A model generated the notes under the pieces. It did not search any database, had not been told where the DNA came from, and saw nothing but the letters and a program-made list of their open reading frames with translations. The position numbers were made by a program, and so were the translations under genes. Below, piece after piece: positions 1 through 6,904 of a DNA stretch of 42,505 nucleotides; positions within the stretch are counted from its first letter, which is position 1, and each line of letters opens with the position of its first letter. The stretch is from Pseudomonadota bacterium (lineage in GTDB: Bacteria > Pseudomonadota > Gammaproteobacteria > Burkholderiales > Burkholderiaceae_E), in assembly GCA_029779435.1 (NCBI GenBank), contig JAKPAM010000088.1, forward strand, positions 1 through 42,505. Reading direction: 5' to 3'.

Positions 1-239
1 CACCGCGTCCCTAGCGCGAGACCCAATGCTAACGCAGGCGGTCGGCCTGCTCCTCCACGTCCGCCGGGTGCACCCGGCAGACTCCGGCTGCCCGATGCGC
101 CGACCCGCCCGGCCCCTCGACTCGCGCCGGGCACGCCGCCCGATTGCTGAAATAATGGAGAACCCCGGCTGGCGCGCCGCGCAGTATCGCCTTCGCCACG
201 CCGCCCGGCCCGCTGGCCTCACCCCGGACCCGCTCGACG
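1..239. other. Left-edge stretch without a supported gene
   Basis: No reading frame here gives a recognisable protein. Open frames crossing it on both strands are Arg/Pro/Ala-rich shadows of the gene at 240. A minus-strand frame ending at 29-31 (…EEQADRLR) looks mildly protein-like but runs antisense through the binding-protein gene, so I do not call it. It probably holds the promoter of the gene at 240 and perhaps the 3' end of something cut by the window edge. Confidence 0.4.
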
Positions 240-986
240 ATGATCCCACCTCTCGAACTCGCCTTCACCGACGAAGACCGCGCCGCGCTCGCGCCCACCG
301 GCGTTCTGCGCACGATGATCAACCTGGGCAACCCGCTGCTGGCGCGGCAGGCGGCTGGCGACCCGCAGCCGCACGGCGTGTCGGTCGACTTGGCCCGCGG
401 CCTGGCCGAGCTGCTGGGCGTGCCAGTGGCGCTGAGCGTCGTCGACGGGGCGGCCAAGTCGGTCGCGGCGGTCGCCGCGGGCGATGCCGACGTCGGCTTC
501 TTCGCGGTCGACCCGGGCCGCGCGCAGGGCGTGCGGTTCACCGCGCCGTATCTGTTGATCGAAGGGGCGTACCTGGTGCGCGACGACTCGCCGCTACGCG
601 ACAACGCCAAGGTCGATGCGCCGGGCCATCGCGTCGCGGTCGGCGCCGGCAGCGCTTATGACCTGTTCCTGAGCCGACATCTGACGCGCGCCGAGATCGT
701 CCGCGCGCCGACGTCGGCCGACGTCGTACCGCTGTTCGTCGCGCAGGGCCTGGACGTTGCGGCCGGTGTGCGCCAGCCGCTGCAGGCCGAAGCCGAACGC
801 GTCGGCGGCCTGCGGCTGCTGCCGGGCCGGTTCATGGTCATCGAGCAGGCGATGGGCTTGCCGGCCGCGCGTGGCGAGCGGGCCGCGAAAGCGCTCGATG
901 CGTTCATCGCATCGGTCAAGGCGGCGCGGTTCGTCGAGGAGGCGCTGCGGCGGCATGGGATCGATGGGGCGACGGTGGCGCCTTGA
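240..986 (+). CDS. Transporter substrate-binding domain protein (SBP_bac_3-like)
   Basis: A 248-residue protein resembling the amino-acid/polar-solute binding proteins of ABC transporters (SBP_bac_3 fold). The N-terminal part has the family pattern of a first strand ending in a Gly-Asn ligand loop (TGVLRTMINLGNP, residues 20-32), a GVSVDLARGLAELLGV segment, and the central GDADVGFF…FTAPYLLIEGAYLV block typical of lobe 2. There is no signal peptide, so unlike most relatives it would stay in the cytoplasm unless the true start is different; no upstream in-frame start is available. No permease or ATPase gene is adjacent. It may be a sensor-like or orphan binding protein. No clear Shine-Dalgarno precedes the ATG. 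The family call is fairly secure; the ligand is unknown. Confidence 0.75.
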   Translation: MIPPLELAFTDEDRAALAPTGVLRTMINLGNPLLARQAAGDPQPHGVSVDLARGLAELLGVPVALSVVDGAAKSVAAVAAGDADVGFFAVDPGRAQGVRFTAPYLLIEGAYLVRDDSPLRDNAKVDAPGHRVAVGAGSAYDLFLSRHLTRAEIVRAPTSADVVPLFVAQGLDVAAGVRQPLQAEAERVGGLRLLPGRFMVIEQAMGLPAARGERAAKALDAFIASVKAARFVEEALRRHGIDGATVAP

Positions 987-1034
987 GGGTCAACGAGGAG
1001 GAAAATAGATTTTGATTCGGTACGCTTGGGACGC

Positions 1035-1087
1035 GCTGATCAATTCCACCCGGCCGCCACATCCGTCCCTCGGGCGAATTGATCAGC
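1035..1087. repeat. 12-bp perfect inverted repeat between convergent genes
   Basis: GCTGATCAATTC at 1035-1046 is repeated as its exact reverse complement at 1076-1087, with a 29-nt centre that itself contains a short CCCG/CGGG pairing. It lies about 50 nt downstream of the binding-protein stop codon and before the 3' end of the convergent lipoprotein gene. It could act as a bidirectional terminator or mark one unit of a dispersed palindromic element. No U-tract is visible. I did not see a second copy in the window. Confidence 0.6.
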
Positions 1088-1169
1088 ACCTCCGTTGCTC
1101 CTCCTTGACGGCCATCCTTGCCTAAGGAGATTGAGTCGAACTCCGCGTGCCGAAATCGCATGATCGATC

Positions 1170-1823
1170 TCAATCCTTCAAACCTGGGCGCGGCGATAGG
1201 CTCTCACCTGAAACGAAGGGTAAGCCATCACGCTGTGGGTGCCAGGCAGCCGCTTGCGCTTCAGCGGCCTGAATCTCAACCGCAGACATGCGCCCTGTCA
1301 GCTTGGCGACATGGCCCGGCGGATCATCTCGCACCCATTTGCACAGCGGTTGGCCGAGGCAGGAACTCGCGGCCTTCTGCGAAAGCAGCAGCCATTTGAG
1401 GCCTTCCACATCATCGGAAAGGTAACGATTGGCGTACATGCTGCCGAGGTTGTACTGCGATTGCATGTAGCCTCGCTCGGCGGCCACGCGATAAAAGCGC
1501 GCCGCTTCCAGATAGTTCTTCTGCAGGCCATGCTCCGCATTCTCATATCCGACACCGATGTTATGACACCCCGTGACGGACCCTAATTGGCATGACTTCA
1601 AGAACCACGTTGACGCGGTGCCATAGCCCGCCACATGCCCCTCCGCGATAAGCAGGCCAAGCTTGAGCGCGGCAGCCGAATCACCTTGCGAGGCACCACG
1701 CTCGTACAGTTTGGCGGCAGCGTCCGGGTGCCCTGCCCGAACGGCAGCATCCCCTGGCGTGCTGCTACAACCGCAGCAGACTACCGCGGCGAACATCGAA
1801 CAGAGAAAGAGTAATTTGCGCAT
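1170..1823 (-). CDS. Sel1-repeat lipoprotein
   Basis: A 217-residue exported protein. The N-terminus (MRKLLFLCSMFAAVV then CCGCSS) is a short lipoprotein-type signal; Cys19 after Gly18 is the likeliest lipidation site, although the lipobox is imperfect. Residues from about 35 to 140 hold Sel1/TPR-like repeats (AAKLYERGASQGDSAAALKLG, AARFYRVAAERGYMQSQYNLG), which usually serve as protein-protein scaffolds. The start at 1823 was preferred over an ATG and a TTG 9-10 codons upstream because it begins directly with the Lys/Arg-plus-hydrophobic signal; none has a strong ribosome site. It ends a run of three minus-strand genes (2516→1170) in an AT-rich patch and may be co-transcribed with them. Partner unknown. 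Confidence 0.75.
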   Translation of the reverse strand: MRKLLFLCSMFAAVVCCGCSSTPGDAAVRAGHPDAAAKLYERGASQGDSAAALKLGLLIAEGHVAGYGTASTWFLKSCQLGSVTGCHNIGVGYENAEHGLQKNYLEAARFYRVAAERGYMQSQYNLGSMYANRYLSDDVEGLKWLLLSQKAASSCLGQPLCKWVRDDPPGHVAKLTGRMSAVEIQAAEAQAAAWHPQRDGLPFVSGESLSPRPGLKD

Positions 1824-1883
1824 ATGAAAAAGAAAATAGGTAGGAAACATCAAATGGCATATTTTCTTACAATATTCAACTAT

Positions 1884-2198
1884 CTATTTTTCAGATTCAA
1901 ACGGAACCACTTGAGTTTGAAGCCCCGGAAGGACAGCCAAAATATACCGCACCCTTGGATTTCCTGTGCTAACTAGAAATTCCCAATGCCCAACGTCTTT
2001 TTGGCTTGGCGCCAATCGCTCTTCCACTCGCAAATCATTACAATCAAGTTTCGATGTCGCACAATATCTGTACATATCACTCAATGCAATTTCTTCCTCA
2101 ATCAACCCATTTTCCGATGGTTTATAGTAAAAATCGGTCAACCATATCGTCGCAGCCATCAACGCCGCAACAATAAGAAGAAAAACTGCTCTTTTCAA
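1884..2198 (-). CDS. Small membrane-anchored protein of unknown function
   Basis: I do not recognise this gene. It would encode 104 residues: an N-terminal membrane anchor or uncleaved signal (KRAVFLLIVAALMAATIWLTD) followed by an acidic soluble domain of about 75 residues with two cysteines (YRCYATSK-type region with Cys-Ala-Thr and Asp-Cys-Asn) that could form a disulfide outside the cytoplasm. A TTG start at 2198 is chosen because AGCGGAG lies at a proper distance upstream; no ATG is available in frame nearby. Base composition is clearly more AT-rich than the surroundings, which suggests recent acquisition. It follows the gene at 2516 by 60 nt on the same strand and precedes the Sel1 lipoprotein, so the three may be an exported-protein operon. 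Confidence 0.6.
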   Translation of the reverse strand: MKRAVFLLIVAALMAATIWLTDFYYKPSENGLIEEEIALSDMYRYCATSKLDCNDLRVEERLAPSQKDVGHWEFLVSTGNPRVRYILAVLPGLQTQVVPFESEK

Positions 2199-2258
2199 AA
2201 TATCGCTCCGCTTGAACCACAATATCGAACAGAGCAATGAGCGCGAGAATGATCACCC

Positions 2259-2516
2259 TTAAAATGGTTCGCGTGATATGAAGCCGTAGAGAATTTCTTC
2301 TTTGAAGCTCGGTGGCTTGGTAGCCGCGGCTCGCAAAGTATAGAGTTGGGGGAGCACGATCTTCCCCGTGCCGGTTCGCTTTGGAACCTGATTCGGATCC
2401 GGACTCTGAGCTCTTGCTAACACAATCGGCGTCAACATGAATGCGACGCTCAGCGCTCCCGCTGCAACCCAATCGGGAAAGCCATGGCGACCGCTTCCAC
2501 CAACAACTCGTTGCAT
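2259..2516 (-). CDS. Small secreted protein of unknown function
   Basis: An 85-residue protein with a basic N-region, a hydrophobic core (WVAAGALSVAFMLTPIVL) and an Ala-Arg-Ala-Gln cleavage-like site near residue 36, leaving a mature peptide of about 50 residues rich in Lys and Pro (PNQVPKRTGTGKIVLPQLYTL). AAAGGA sits 7 nt upstream of the ATG, which supports translation. I recognise no domain. It is the first gene of the AT-rich minus-strand trio. Its stop lies 60 nt before the start of the next small exported protein. Function unknown; the shared export signals in all three genes are the only functional clue. Confidence 0.55.
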   Translation of the reverse strand: MQRVVGGSGRHGFPDWVAAGALSVAFMLTPIVLARAQSPDPNQVPKRTGTGKIVLPQLYTLRAAATKPPSFKEEILYGFISREPF

Positions 2517-2816
2517 TGATCGTTCCTTTATGGAACTGCCCTTCTTGCTTGGGGCCTGCCAATCGGCCGGCGGGGACGATCAGTAGATTCGATGATTGGC
2601 ATCAAGTTGGTCAATAAAAATCCAAAATCGAGTGGTTTTGTTCCAAAATTAATACACTTCGTAACGGTTCGGATCTAATCGCCCCGCCCCGCTCGCAATC
2701 TTGTTGCCAACGGATGTTGTTGGTCCGTGTGGGGCGCAGACGAGCCCGAGGCCCGCCGCGTGCTCGACCGCATCGAGCGATGGATCGCGCACGATCATGC
2801 GAGCCGCGAGGCTTGC
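2517..2816. other. Intergenic stretch, AT-rich to GC-rich transition
   Basis: About 300 nt between the small secreted gene and the DUF433 ORF. The left part (2517-2660) is AT-rich and should contain the promoter of the minus-strand trio, but I see no convincing -35/-10 pair. The right part (about 2727-2815) returns to genomic GC content and, read on the plus strand, gives a protein-like string (EARRVLDRIERWIAHDHASR) with no start and no continuation. This may be a decayed gene end or chance. Confidence 0.35.
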
Positions 2817-2978
2817 TCAAGGCAGGAGGGAGTGGGCGTCCCGTGCTCCGCCTTCGCGCCAAATGTGACCGGCCTCGATCTGTCCCACCACCATGCCCAC
2901 CGTGATTCGCGTTCCACGGATGCAGGCTCTGCCGCCCATCTCGTTGGGCTGTCTTGTGATCCGATCCGGTTGCATCAT
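2817..2978 (-). CDS. Truncated DUF433-family protein
   Basis: A 54-codon ORF starting ATG ATG at 2978 with AAGG six nt upstream. The first 35 or so residues match the DUF433 signature (DRITRQPNEMGGRACIRGTRI followed by TVGMVVGQIEAGH). Full-length members continue for roughly 40 more residues with a helical segment (typically an Asp-Tyr-Pro motif) that completes the winged-helix-like fold. Here that part is replaced by an unrelated tail (IWREGGARDAHSLLP) and a stop, and neither other frame restores it. DUF433 proteins are often the antitoxin-like partner of a PIN-like DUF5615 protein; no such partner is visible. It begins 17 nt after the upstream hydrolase gene. Probably a gene remnant that may still be translated. 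Confidence 0.6.
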   Translation of the reverse strand: MMQPDRITRQPNEMGGRACIRGTRITVGMVVGQIEAGHIWREGGARDAHSLLP

Positions 2979-2994
2979 GGTCGCCTTGTCGTGG

Positions 2995-3960
2995 TCACAC
3001 CACCCGATACACCCCGTCCTCATCACTGCGCACGCGCTGCTGCTCGACCAGCTCCGCCAGATGCTGCGTGATCGTCCGTGTCTCGGCGCTGATGACCCAC
3101 GGGCTCTCGTGCCCGGGCGGATACAGCAGCCGGCAGTCGACGAGCTGCGCGACCGTCTTCGGGGACTCGGCCAGCAGTTCGAGCAGCCGCTGTTCGCGCG
3201 CGTCGATCTTGGCGGCGAAGGCGGCCAGGTCGTTCAGGAAGCGCTCGCGGTCGGTGTAGACGCCCCGATGATGCGACGTGACCCAGATGCGCGCCGGAAT
3301 CTGCGGAAGGTTCGCCAGCGTGCGCCGGAAATCGCCGAGATTGGAGGTGACATCGCCGTAATAAGGGCCGAAGCTGCTCAGGTCGATGTCGCCGATGAAG
3401 GCCACGCCTTCGGGCTCGACGACGAGCACCGTGTGGCCCACCGTATGGCCCGGCATGTGATAAGCGCGCACGCGGCTGCCGCCGAGGTCCCACGATGCAC
3501 CGTCGTCATAAGCGACCGCATCCGGCCGCGGCGCGTAGAAGAACTCGCGCTGCAAGCGCTCGAATGTCTGGTCGCGCTCGTGCTCCGGCGTACCGAACGC
3601 ATCGGCCATGCCCTGCCAGCTCAACGCGGCGGGCAGATCGGCCCGGTGCACGTGCACGGCCGCGTGCGGCAGCCGATGCAGGCCGGCCATGTGGTCCTCG
3701 TGAACGTGACCCATGACGACGAGTTCCACCGCGTCGAACTCGGGGCCGATGTGGTTGGCGACCAGCGGCGTGTCGAACGCGGTCAGCGTATCGGTACCGC
3801 GCACCATGACCTGGTTGCCGTCCGGATACTTGCCGTTCTTGTCGCCGAAATAAACCGATACGCGCCCGAAGTCGGTCCGCTGGACCGTGGGGGGCGCCTC
3901 GCTCACCTGGGTAGTGCCGTTCATCGTTCTGCCGGATGTCTCATTGCGATATGCCGACAT
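2995..3960 (-). CDS. MBL-fold metallo-hydrolase
   Basis: A 321-residue metallo-beta-lactamase-fold hydrolase. The metal motif is HVHEDH (His85, His87, Asp89, His90), followed by His172 in the PGHTVGH motif, Asp191 in FIGDID and His230/His231, a full set for a binuclear (usually Zn) site. The fold extends to about residue 240; the remaining 80 residues are helical and resemble a winged-helix-like C-terminal domain (TVAQLVDCRLLYPPG…TITQHLAELVEQQRV), as seen in LACTB2-type and related proteins. No signal peptide. The start is uncertain: ATG at 3960 or at 3924, neither with a clear ribosome site. It lies 17 nt after the DUF1254 gene and should be the last gene of that operon. Substrate unknown. 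Confidence 0.8.
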   Translation of the reverse strand: MSAYRNETSGRTMNGTTQVSEAPPTVQRTDFGRVSVYFGDKNGKYPDGNQVMVRGTDTLTAFDTPLVANHIGPEFDAVELVVMGHVHEDHMAGLHRLPHAAVHVHRADLPAALSWQGMADAFGTPEHERDQTFERLQREFFYAPRPDAVAYDDGASWDLGGSRVRAYHMPGHTVGHTVLVVEPEGVAFIGDIDLSSFGPYYGDVTSNLGDFRRTLANLPQIPARIWVTSHHRGVYTDRERFLNDLAAFAAKIDAREQRLLELLAESPKTVAQLVDCRLLYPPGHESPWVISAETRTITQHLAELVEQQRVRSDEDGVYRVV

Positions 3961-3977
3961 CGTACGACAGTGTGGCG

Positions 3978-5303
3978 TCAGACGCTGATGATCCCTGGTA
4001 TCGCCGCCGTGCCTTCTCTCAGCGCCGACCGCGGCAGATAAGCGCGCAGGACCAGCACGAACGACCCGGCCGGCGCCGGCAGCCAGTTGGCGCGCGCGGT
4101 CTCGTCGTCCGGCGGCTCGGCCTGGATCGCGATCTCCAGACCGCCCGACGCATCGCGATGCAGGCCGCGGGTACGGTCACCGATCGTGTAGCGATCGATC
4201 GGGTTGTCGGTGAAGAACAGCCGGCCGTCCGGGGTCGTCTCGTACATCGACAACGACCAGAACCCGTCGAGCGGCAGCCCCTGCGGCGGCAACCGCCACC
4301 GATAGCGACGCCCGCCGTGCAGACGTTCGCCGTCGTCGGCCGCGCTCAGCGAGGCGTAGACGGCCTCGACCGGCTCGAGCGCCGCGAGCCCGCCCAGCGC
4401 GATCGCGGCCCGCAACGGATAGTCGGTCCCGAAGTTGCCGATATGCGGCGGTCGCACGACCCAGCCCCGCACACCGCTGGCGGGTCGCGGCAGCGACCGG
4501 CGGATCAGGGTCGGGCCGTGGACGATCCGCTGCTGCCAGATCGCGCGGATCCGCGCCGGCAATCGCTCCCATGCGTCGACATCGCCCGGCACGAGTCCGA
4601 CCGCCGCGAAGCGCGCGAGCGCATCACGATCGGTCATCGGCGGCGGGTTGCGGCCCAGCCGCGCGTTGACGACCGCCAGGAACTGCTGCGGATCCTCGCC
4701 ATCGAACGGCGTGCCGCGCACCGGAGGCGGCGCCGGCGGCGCGATGACGCGCAGCCCCTGTTGCATCGCATGGGCATTGGGCAGATCAGCCGGCCCGTCG
4801 ACGATCCAGCGGGCGAACAGCCAGACGTCGTTGCCCGGCGCTTCGATGACGCGAACCGCAGGCGAACAGGGATCATCCCTCCCCAGAGCCGTATCCGTCG
4901 CGGCCGCCGCCTGGCGACCGCCAGGGCCGACGAGCTCGACGGCGACCGGGCCCACGCCATCGAGACGGGTGCCGATCATCGCGAAATTGTTGCTGTAGGC
5001 GTCGAGGAATGCCACCGACCAGTAGCGACCGGGCGCCATCGCATCGACCTCGACGCGCACCGGCCCGGCACTGAGGTCGAGCCATGCACGCGAGTACAGC
5101 GTGTCGTTGTTCGGCGTCGTGATCCAGCGCATCGTGTGATCGCCGAGCCGGCGATCGTGACGAAGCTGATTGGGATCGATCCTGATCGACGGATCGGTGG
5201 CGTCGAGATCGGCCTGCCGCGTCCGGGCGATCTCCCAGACAGGGAAGCCGTACACATAAGCATCATCGATCGTCGTCGCCAGCTCGGCATCGCTCAACGT
5301 CAT
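3978..5303 (-). CDS. DUF1254/DUF1214 domain protein
   Basis: A 441-residue protein with an N-terminal DUF1254 domain (WITTPNNDTLYSRAWLDLS near residue 60-80, then AMAPGRYWSVAFLDAYSNNFAMIG) and a C-terminal DUF1214 domain (DGFWSLSMYETTPDGRLFF, NPIDRYTIGDRT). Members of this pairing are usually exported; this copy has no signal peptide. The biochemical role of the family is not established; it is often found near hydrolases and in catabolic or stress loci. The start at 5303 was chosen because AAGGAG lies eight bases upstream; the frame stays open further 5' but with non-coding-like composition. It sits between two MBL hydrolases on the same strand, in a likely three-gene unit facing away from a Crp-type regulator. 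Confidence 0.85.
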   Translation of the reverse strand: MTLSDAELATTIDDAYVYGFPVWEIARTRQADLDATDPSIRIDPNQLRHDRRLGDHTMRWITTPNNDTLYSRAWLDLSAGPVRVEVDAMAPGRYWSVAFLDAYSNNFAMIGTRLDGVGPVAVELVGPGGRQAAAATDTALGRDDPCSPAVRVIEAPGNDVWLFARWIVDGPADLPNAHAMQQGLRVIAPPAPPPVRGTPFDGEDPQQFLAVVNARLGRNPPPMTDRDALARFAAVGLVPGDVDAWERLPARIRAIWQQRIVHGPTLIRRSLPRPASGVRGWVVRPPHIGNFGTDYPLRAAIALGGLAALEPVEAVYASLSAADDGERLHGGRRYRWRLPPQGLPLDGFWSLSMYETTPDGRLFFTDNPIDRYTIGDRTRGLHRDASGGLEIAIQAEPPDDETARANWLPAPAGSFVLVLRAYLPRSALREGTAAIPGIISV

Positions 5304-5317
5304 CTCCGCACTCCTTA

Positions 5318-5413
5318 TCAGTTCGGCGGTTGTCGCCCTTGTCTCATCGGCCCTGTCTGATCGGCCCATCGCGCGAGCACATCGCGGAACGCCGCCACCG
5401 CATCGGCCCCTCC
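5318..5413 (-). other. Coding-like in-frame extension beyond an amber stop
   Basis: Directly after the TAG stop of the sulfatase-like gene (5414-5416), the same frame stays open for 31 codons to a TGA at 5318-5320 and reads like protein (ADAVAAFRDVLARWADQTGP). It could be the original C-terminus cut off by a nonsense change, or a chance open frame in the leader of the DUF1254 gene. Confidence 0.4.
5340..5367. repeat. Tandem 14-bp duplication
   Basis: TGTCTCATCGGCCC (5340-5353) is followed immediately by TGTCTGATCGGCCC (5354-5367), two units differing at one base. It lies between the sulfatase-like gene and the DUF1254 gene, inside the open extension described at 5318-5413. As 14 is not a multiple of 3, a slippage event here would shift that frame. 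Confidence 0.7.
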
Positions 5414-6733
5414 CTACGTCGCACCCTCGCCCGCCGTTGGCGTATCCAGCACCGCGAAACGGTCGCGACGACGCTCGCGGCTGGAGACCGCGAAGTGATT
5501 GAAGATGCCGCGCCCCATCGTCGAGAGCTGCTCGGCCGACCGCGCCGCGTAGACGCGCTCGCGCAGCGTGAACGCGGCGTCGGACTGCGGCTCGGCCAAT
5601 ACCGCCATTTCGATCAGATGCGAGGCCATCCGCAGATCGCCAGCCGCCTGCAACGCCTCGACGCGCGCCAGCACGTTGGCGACGCCGCCGGCCAGGTCGA
5701 TCCATTCGCGAGCCTGCTGCGCGCGCGGTGCGGGCAGCAGGTGGTCGGCTTCGCCATCCCACCAGCCGCCATAGCGGCGCCAGACGTTGCGCACGAGGAA
5801 CTGCGGATGGTCGTAGATCGGCTGCAGGTAAGCGCGGCCGGCCAGGTGCGGCGGCGGCACCACGCGCTGCAGGATTTCGTCGAGCGGCAGCGCCCGATTC
5901 ATCAGCGCCAGCGTCTGCGACTCGATCGCATCCAGGTATTCAGCCGTATCGAGCAGCGCTTGCCGGATCCGGTCGGCGCCGAGGATCGGCAGACCGTGGC
6001 CGCACACCATCAGCTCGGCGCCCAGCGCGGCCATCTCGCGCAGCGCGCCGGCCCATTCGTCGCAATAGCGCTGCACCTTCTGCGGGTTGCCGGCATTCGG
6101 CACGGCCCAGATGAACAGGTCGCCCGGAAACAGCCAGCGCCGCTCGCGCAGATAAGTCCATACGTGATCGTCGGTCTCGCCGCGCGCATGGTGCATCTCG
6201 AACGTGCAGTCGCCGACCCGCAACGTCGCGCCATCATCGAACGTCACGTCCGGATAGCGGTAATCGACCGGCCATTCGAACTTGTCCGCATGCACGAGGA
6301 ACTGCCGGCGGTTGATCGCCGCGTTCCAAGCGCGCGTCTTGCGGTAACGATCGAAATGCGCGGGCAGCAGCGCATGCGCATGCACGACCGGCCGCGGCCA
6401 GCCGCGAGCGGCGGCCTCTTCGTCGAAGCCGCGCGTCGCCCATACGTGGTCGACGTGATGATGCGAATAGACGGCCGCGACCAGCGGCGCATCGGGTCGC
6501 CAGCGGCGCACCGCTTCATAAGTGCGGGAGATGTCCCGCTTCGTGCCGCAGTCCATCATCACGAGGCCGGCGCCGGTATCGACGATCGAGATCGCCGCCA
6601 CGCCCTTCAGATACAGCAGCCCCGGCATGATCTCTTGCGAATCGGGATAGCCGGCGCCGACCGGATGGTCGGCATGGACCAGATCGAGTTCACCCCGCCA
6701 TTGACGTTCGGCCATCGCCATGAAATCGGTCAT
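5414..6733 (-). CDS. Alkyl-sulfatase-like MBL-fold hydrolase
   Basis: A 439-residue protein with an MBL domain followed by an alkyl-sulfatase-type dimerisation region. The metal-binding motif SHHHVDH gives His91, His93, Asp95 and His96; HHARGETDDH supplies His181/His190-type ligands, Asp205 lies in FPGDLF and His246 in VCGHGLP. The segment RRYGGWWDGEADHLLPAP and following helices match the dimerisation domain of SdsA1-type alkyl sulfatases, but the C-terminal SCP2-like lipid-binding domain of those about 650-residue enzymes is absent. It lacks a signal peptide. Start at 6733 (MTDFMAM) has GGAG ten bases upstream. It is the first gene of the minus-strand MBL/DUF1254/MBL unit and is divergent from the Crp-like gene. 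Whether it cleaves sulfate esters is inferred only. Confidence 0.82.
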   Translation of the reverse strand: MTDFMAMAERQWRGELDLVHADHPVGAGYPDSQEIMPGLLYLKGVAAISIVDTGAGLVMMDCGTKRDISRTYEAVRRWRPDAPLVAAVYSHHHVDHVWATRGFDEEAAARGWPRPVVHAHALLPAHFDRYRKTRAWNAAINRRQFLVHADKFEWPVDYRYPDVTFDDGATLRVGDCTFEMHHARGETDDHVWTYLRERRWLFPGDLFIWAVPNAGNPQKVQRYCDEWAGALREMAALGAELMVCGHGLPILGADRIRQALLDTAEYLDAIESQTLALMNRALPLDEILQRVVPPPHLAGRAYLQPIYDHPQFLVRNVWRRYGGWWDGEADHLLPAPRAQQAREWIDLAGGVANVLARVEALQAAGDLRMASHLIEMAVLAEPQSDAAFTLRERVYAARSAEQLSTMGRGIFNHFAVSSRERRRDRFAVLDTPTAGEGAT

Positions 6734-6868
6734 CGTCTTGCGTCTCCAGGTTTTGCGCATCGGTGCCGCGCTCGGGTTTCATTGCCCGCGCAGTCGCGTG
6801 TCGTGAATCGGAAGTTCGTTGAACGAGACTTCAGAGGCACGACATTAGCCCGCCGGACGCCGTTCGAA

Positions 6869-6884
6869 TGCCACCCAGGTGGCA
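6869..6884. promoter_or_regulatory. Crp/Fnr-style palindromic operator
   Basis: TGCCACC-CA-GGTGGCA is a perfect 7-bp inverted repeat and can be read as TGCCA-N6-TGGCA, the half-site geometry of Crp/Fnr-family sites (TGTGA-N6-TCACA). It sits just upstream of the Crp-like gene and covers the -35 position of the promoter suggested by TACACT at 6893-6898. Autoregulation is the simplest reading, and the divergent hydrolase operon may also be controlled from it. Confidence 0.55.
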
Positions 6885-6892
6885 CAGGCGGC

Positions 6893-6898
6893 TACACT
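6893..6898 (+). promoter_or_regulatory. Possible -10 element of the Crp-like gene
   Basis: TACACT lies 6 nt before the ATG at 6905. If used as the -10 hexamer, transcription would begin at or next to the start codon, giving a leaderless mRNA; no Shine-Dalgarno is visible, which agrees with that. Confidence 0.35.
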
Positions 6899-6904
6899 GC
6901 GTGT

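Noticed and set aside
2122..2562. 146-residue minus-strand frame overlapping two small exported genes
   Set aside because: It overlaps both smaller ORFs, lacks a ribosome site and has no signal or domain; the small ORFs have both export signals and ribosome sites.
5304..5762. N-terminal extension of the DUF1254 protein to about 594 residues
   Set aside because: The added residues are Arg/Gly/Ala shadow sequence; a good ribosome site precedes the ATG at 5303.
5330..6904. Long plus-strand open extension upstream of the Crp-like gene
   Set aside because: It is antisense to the sulfatase-like gene; coding character as a regulator begins only at the ATG at 6905.
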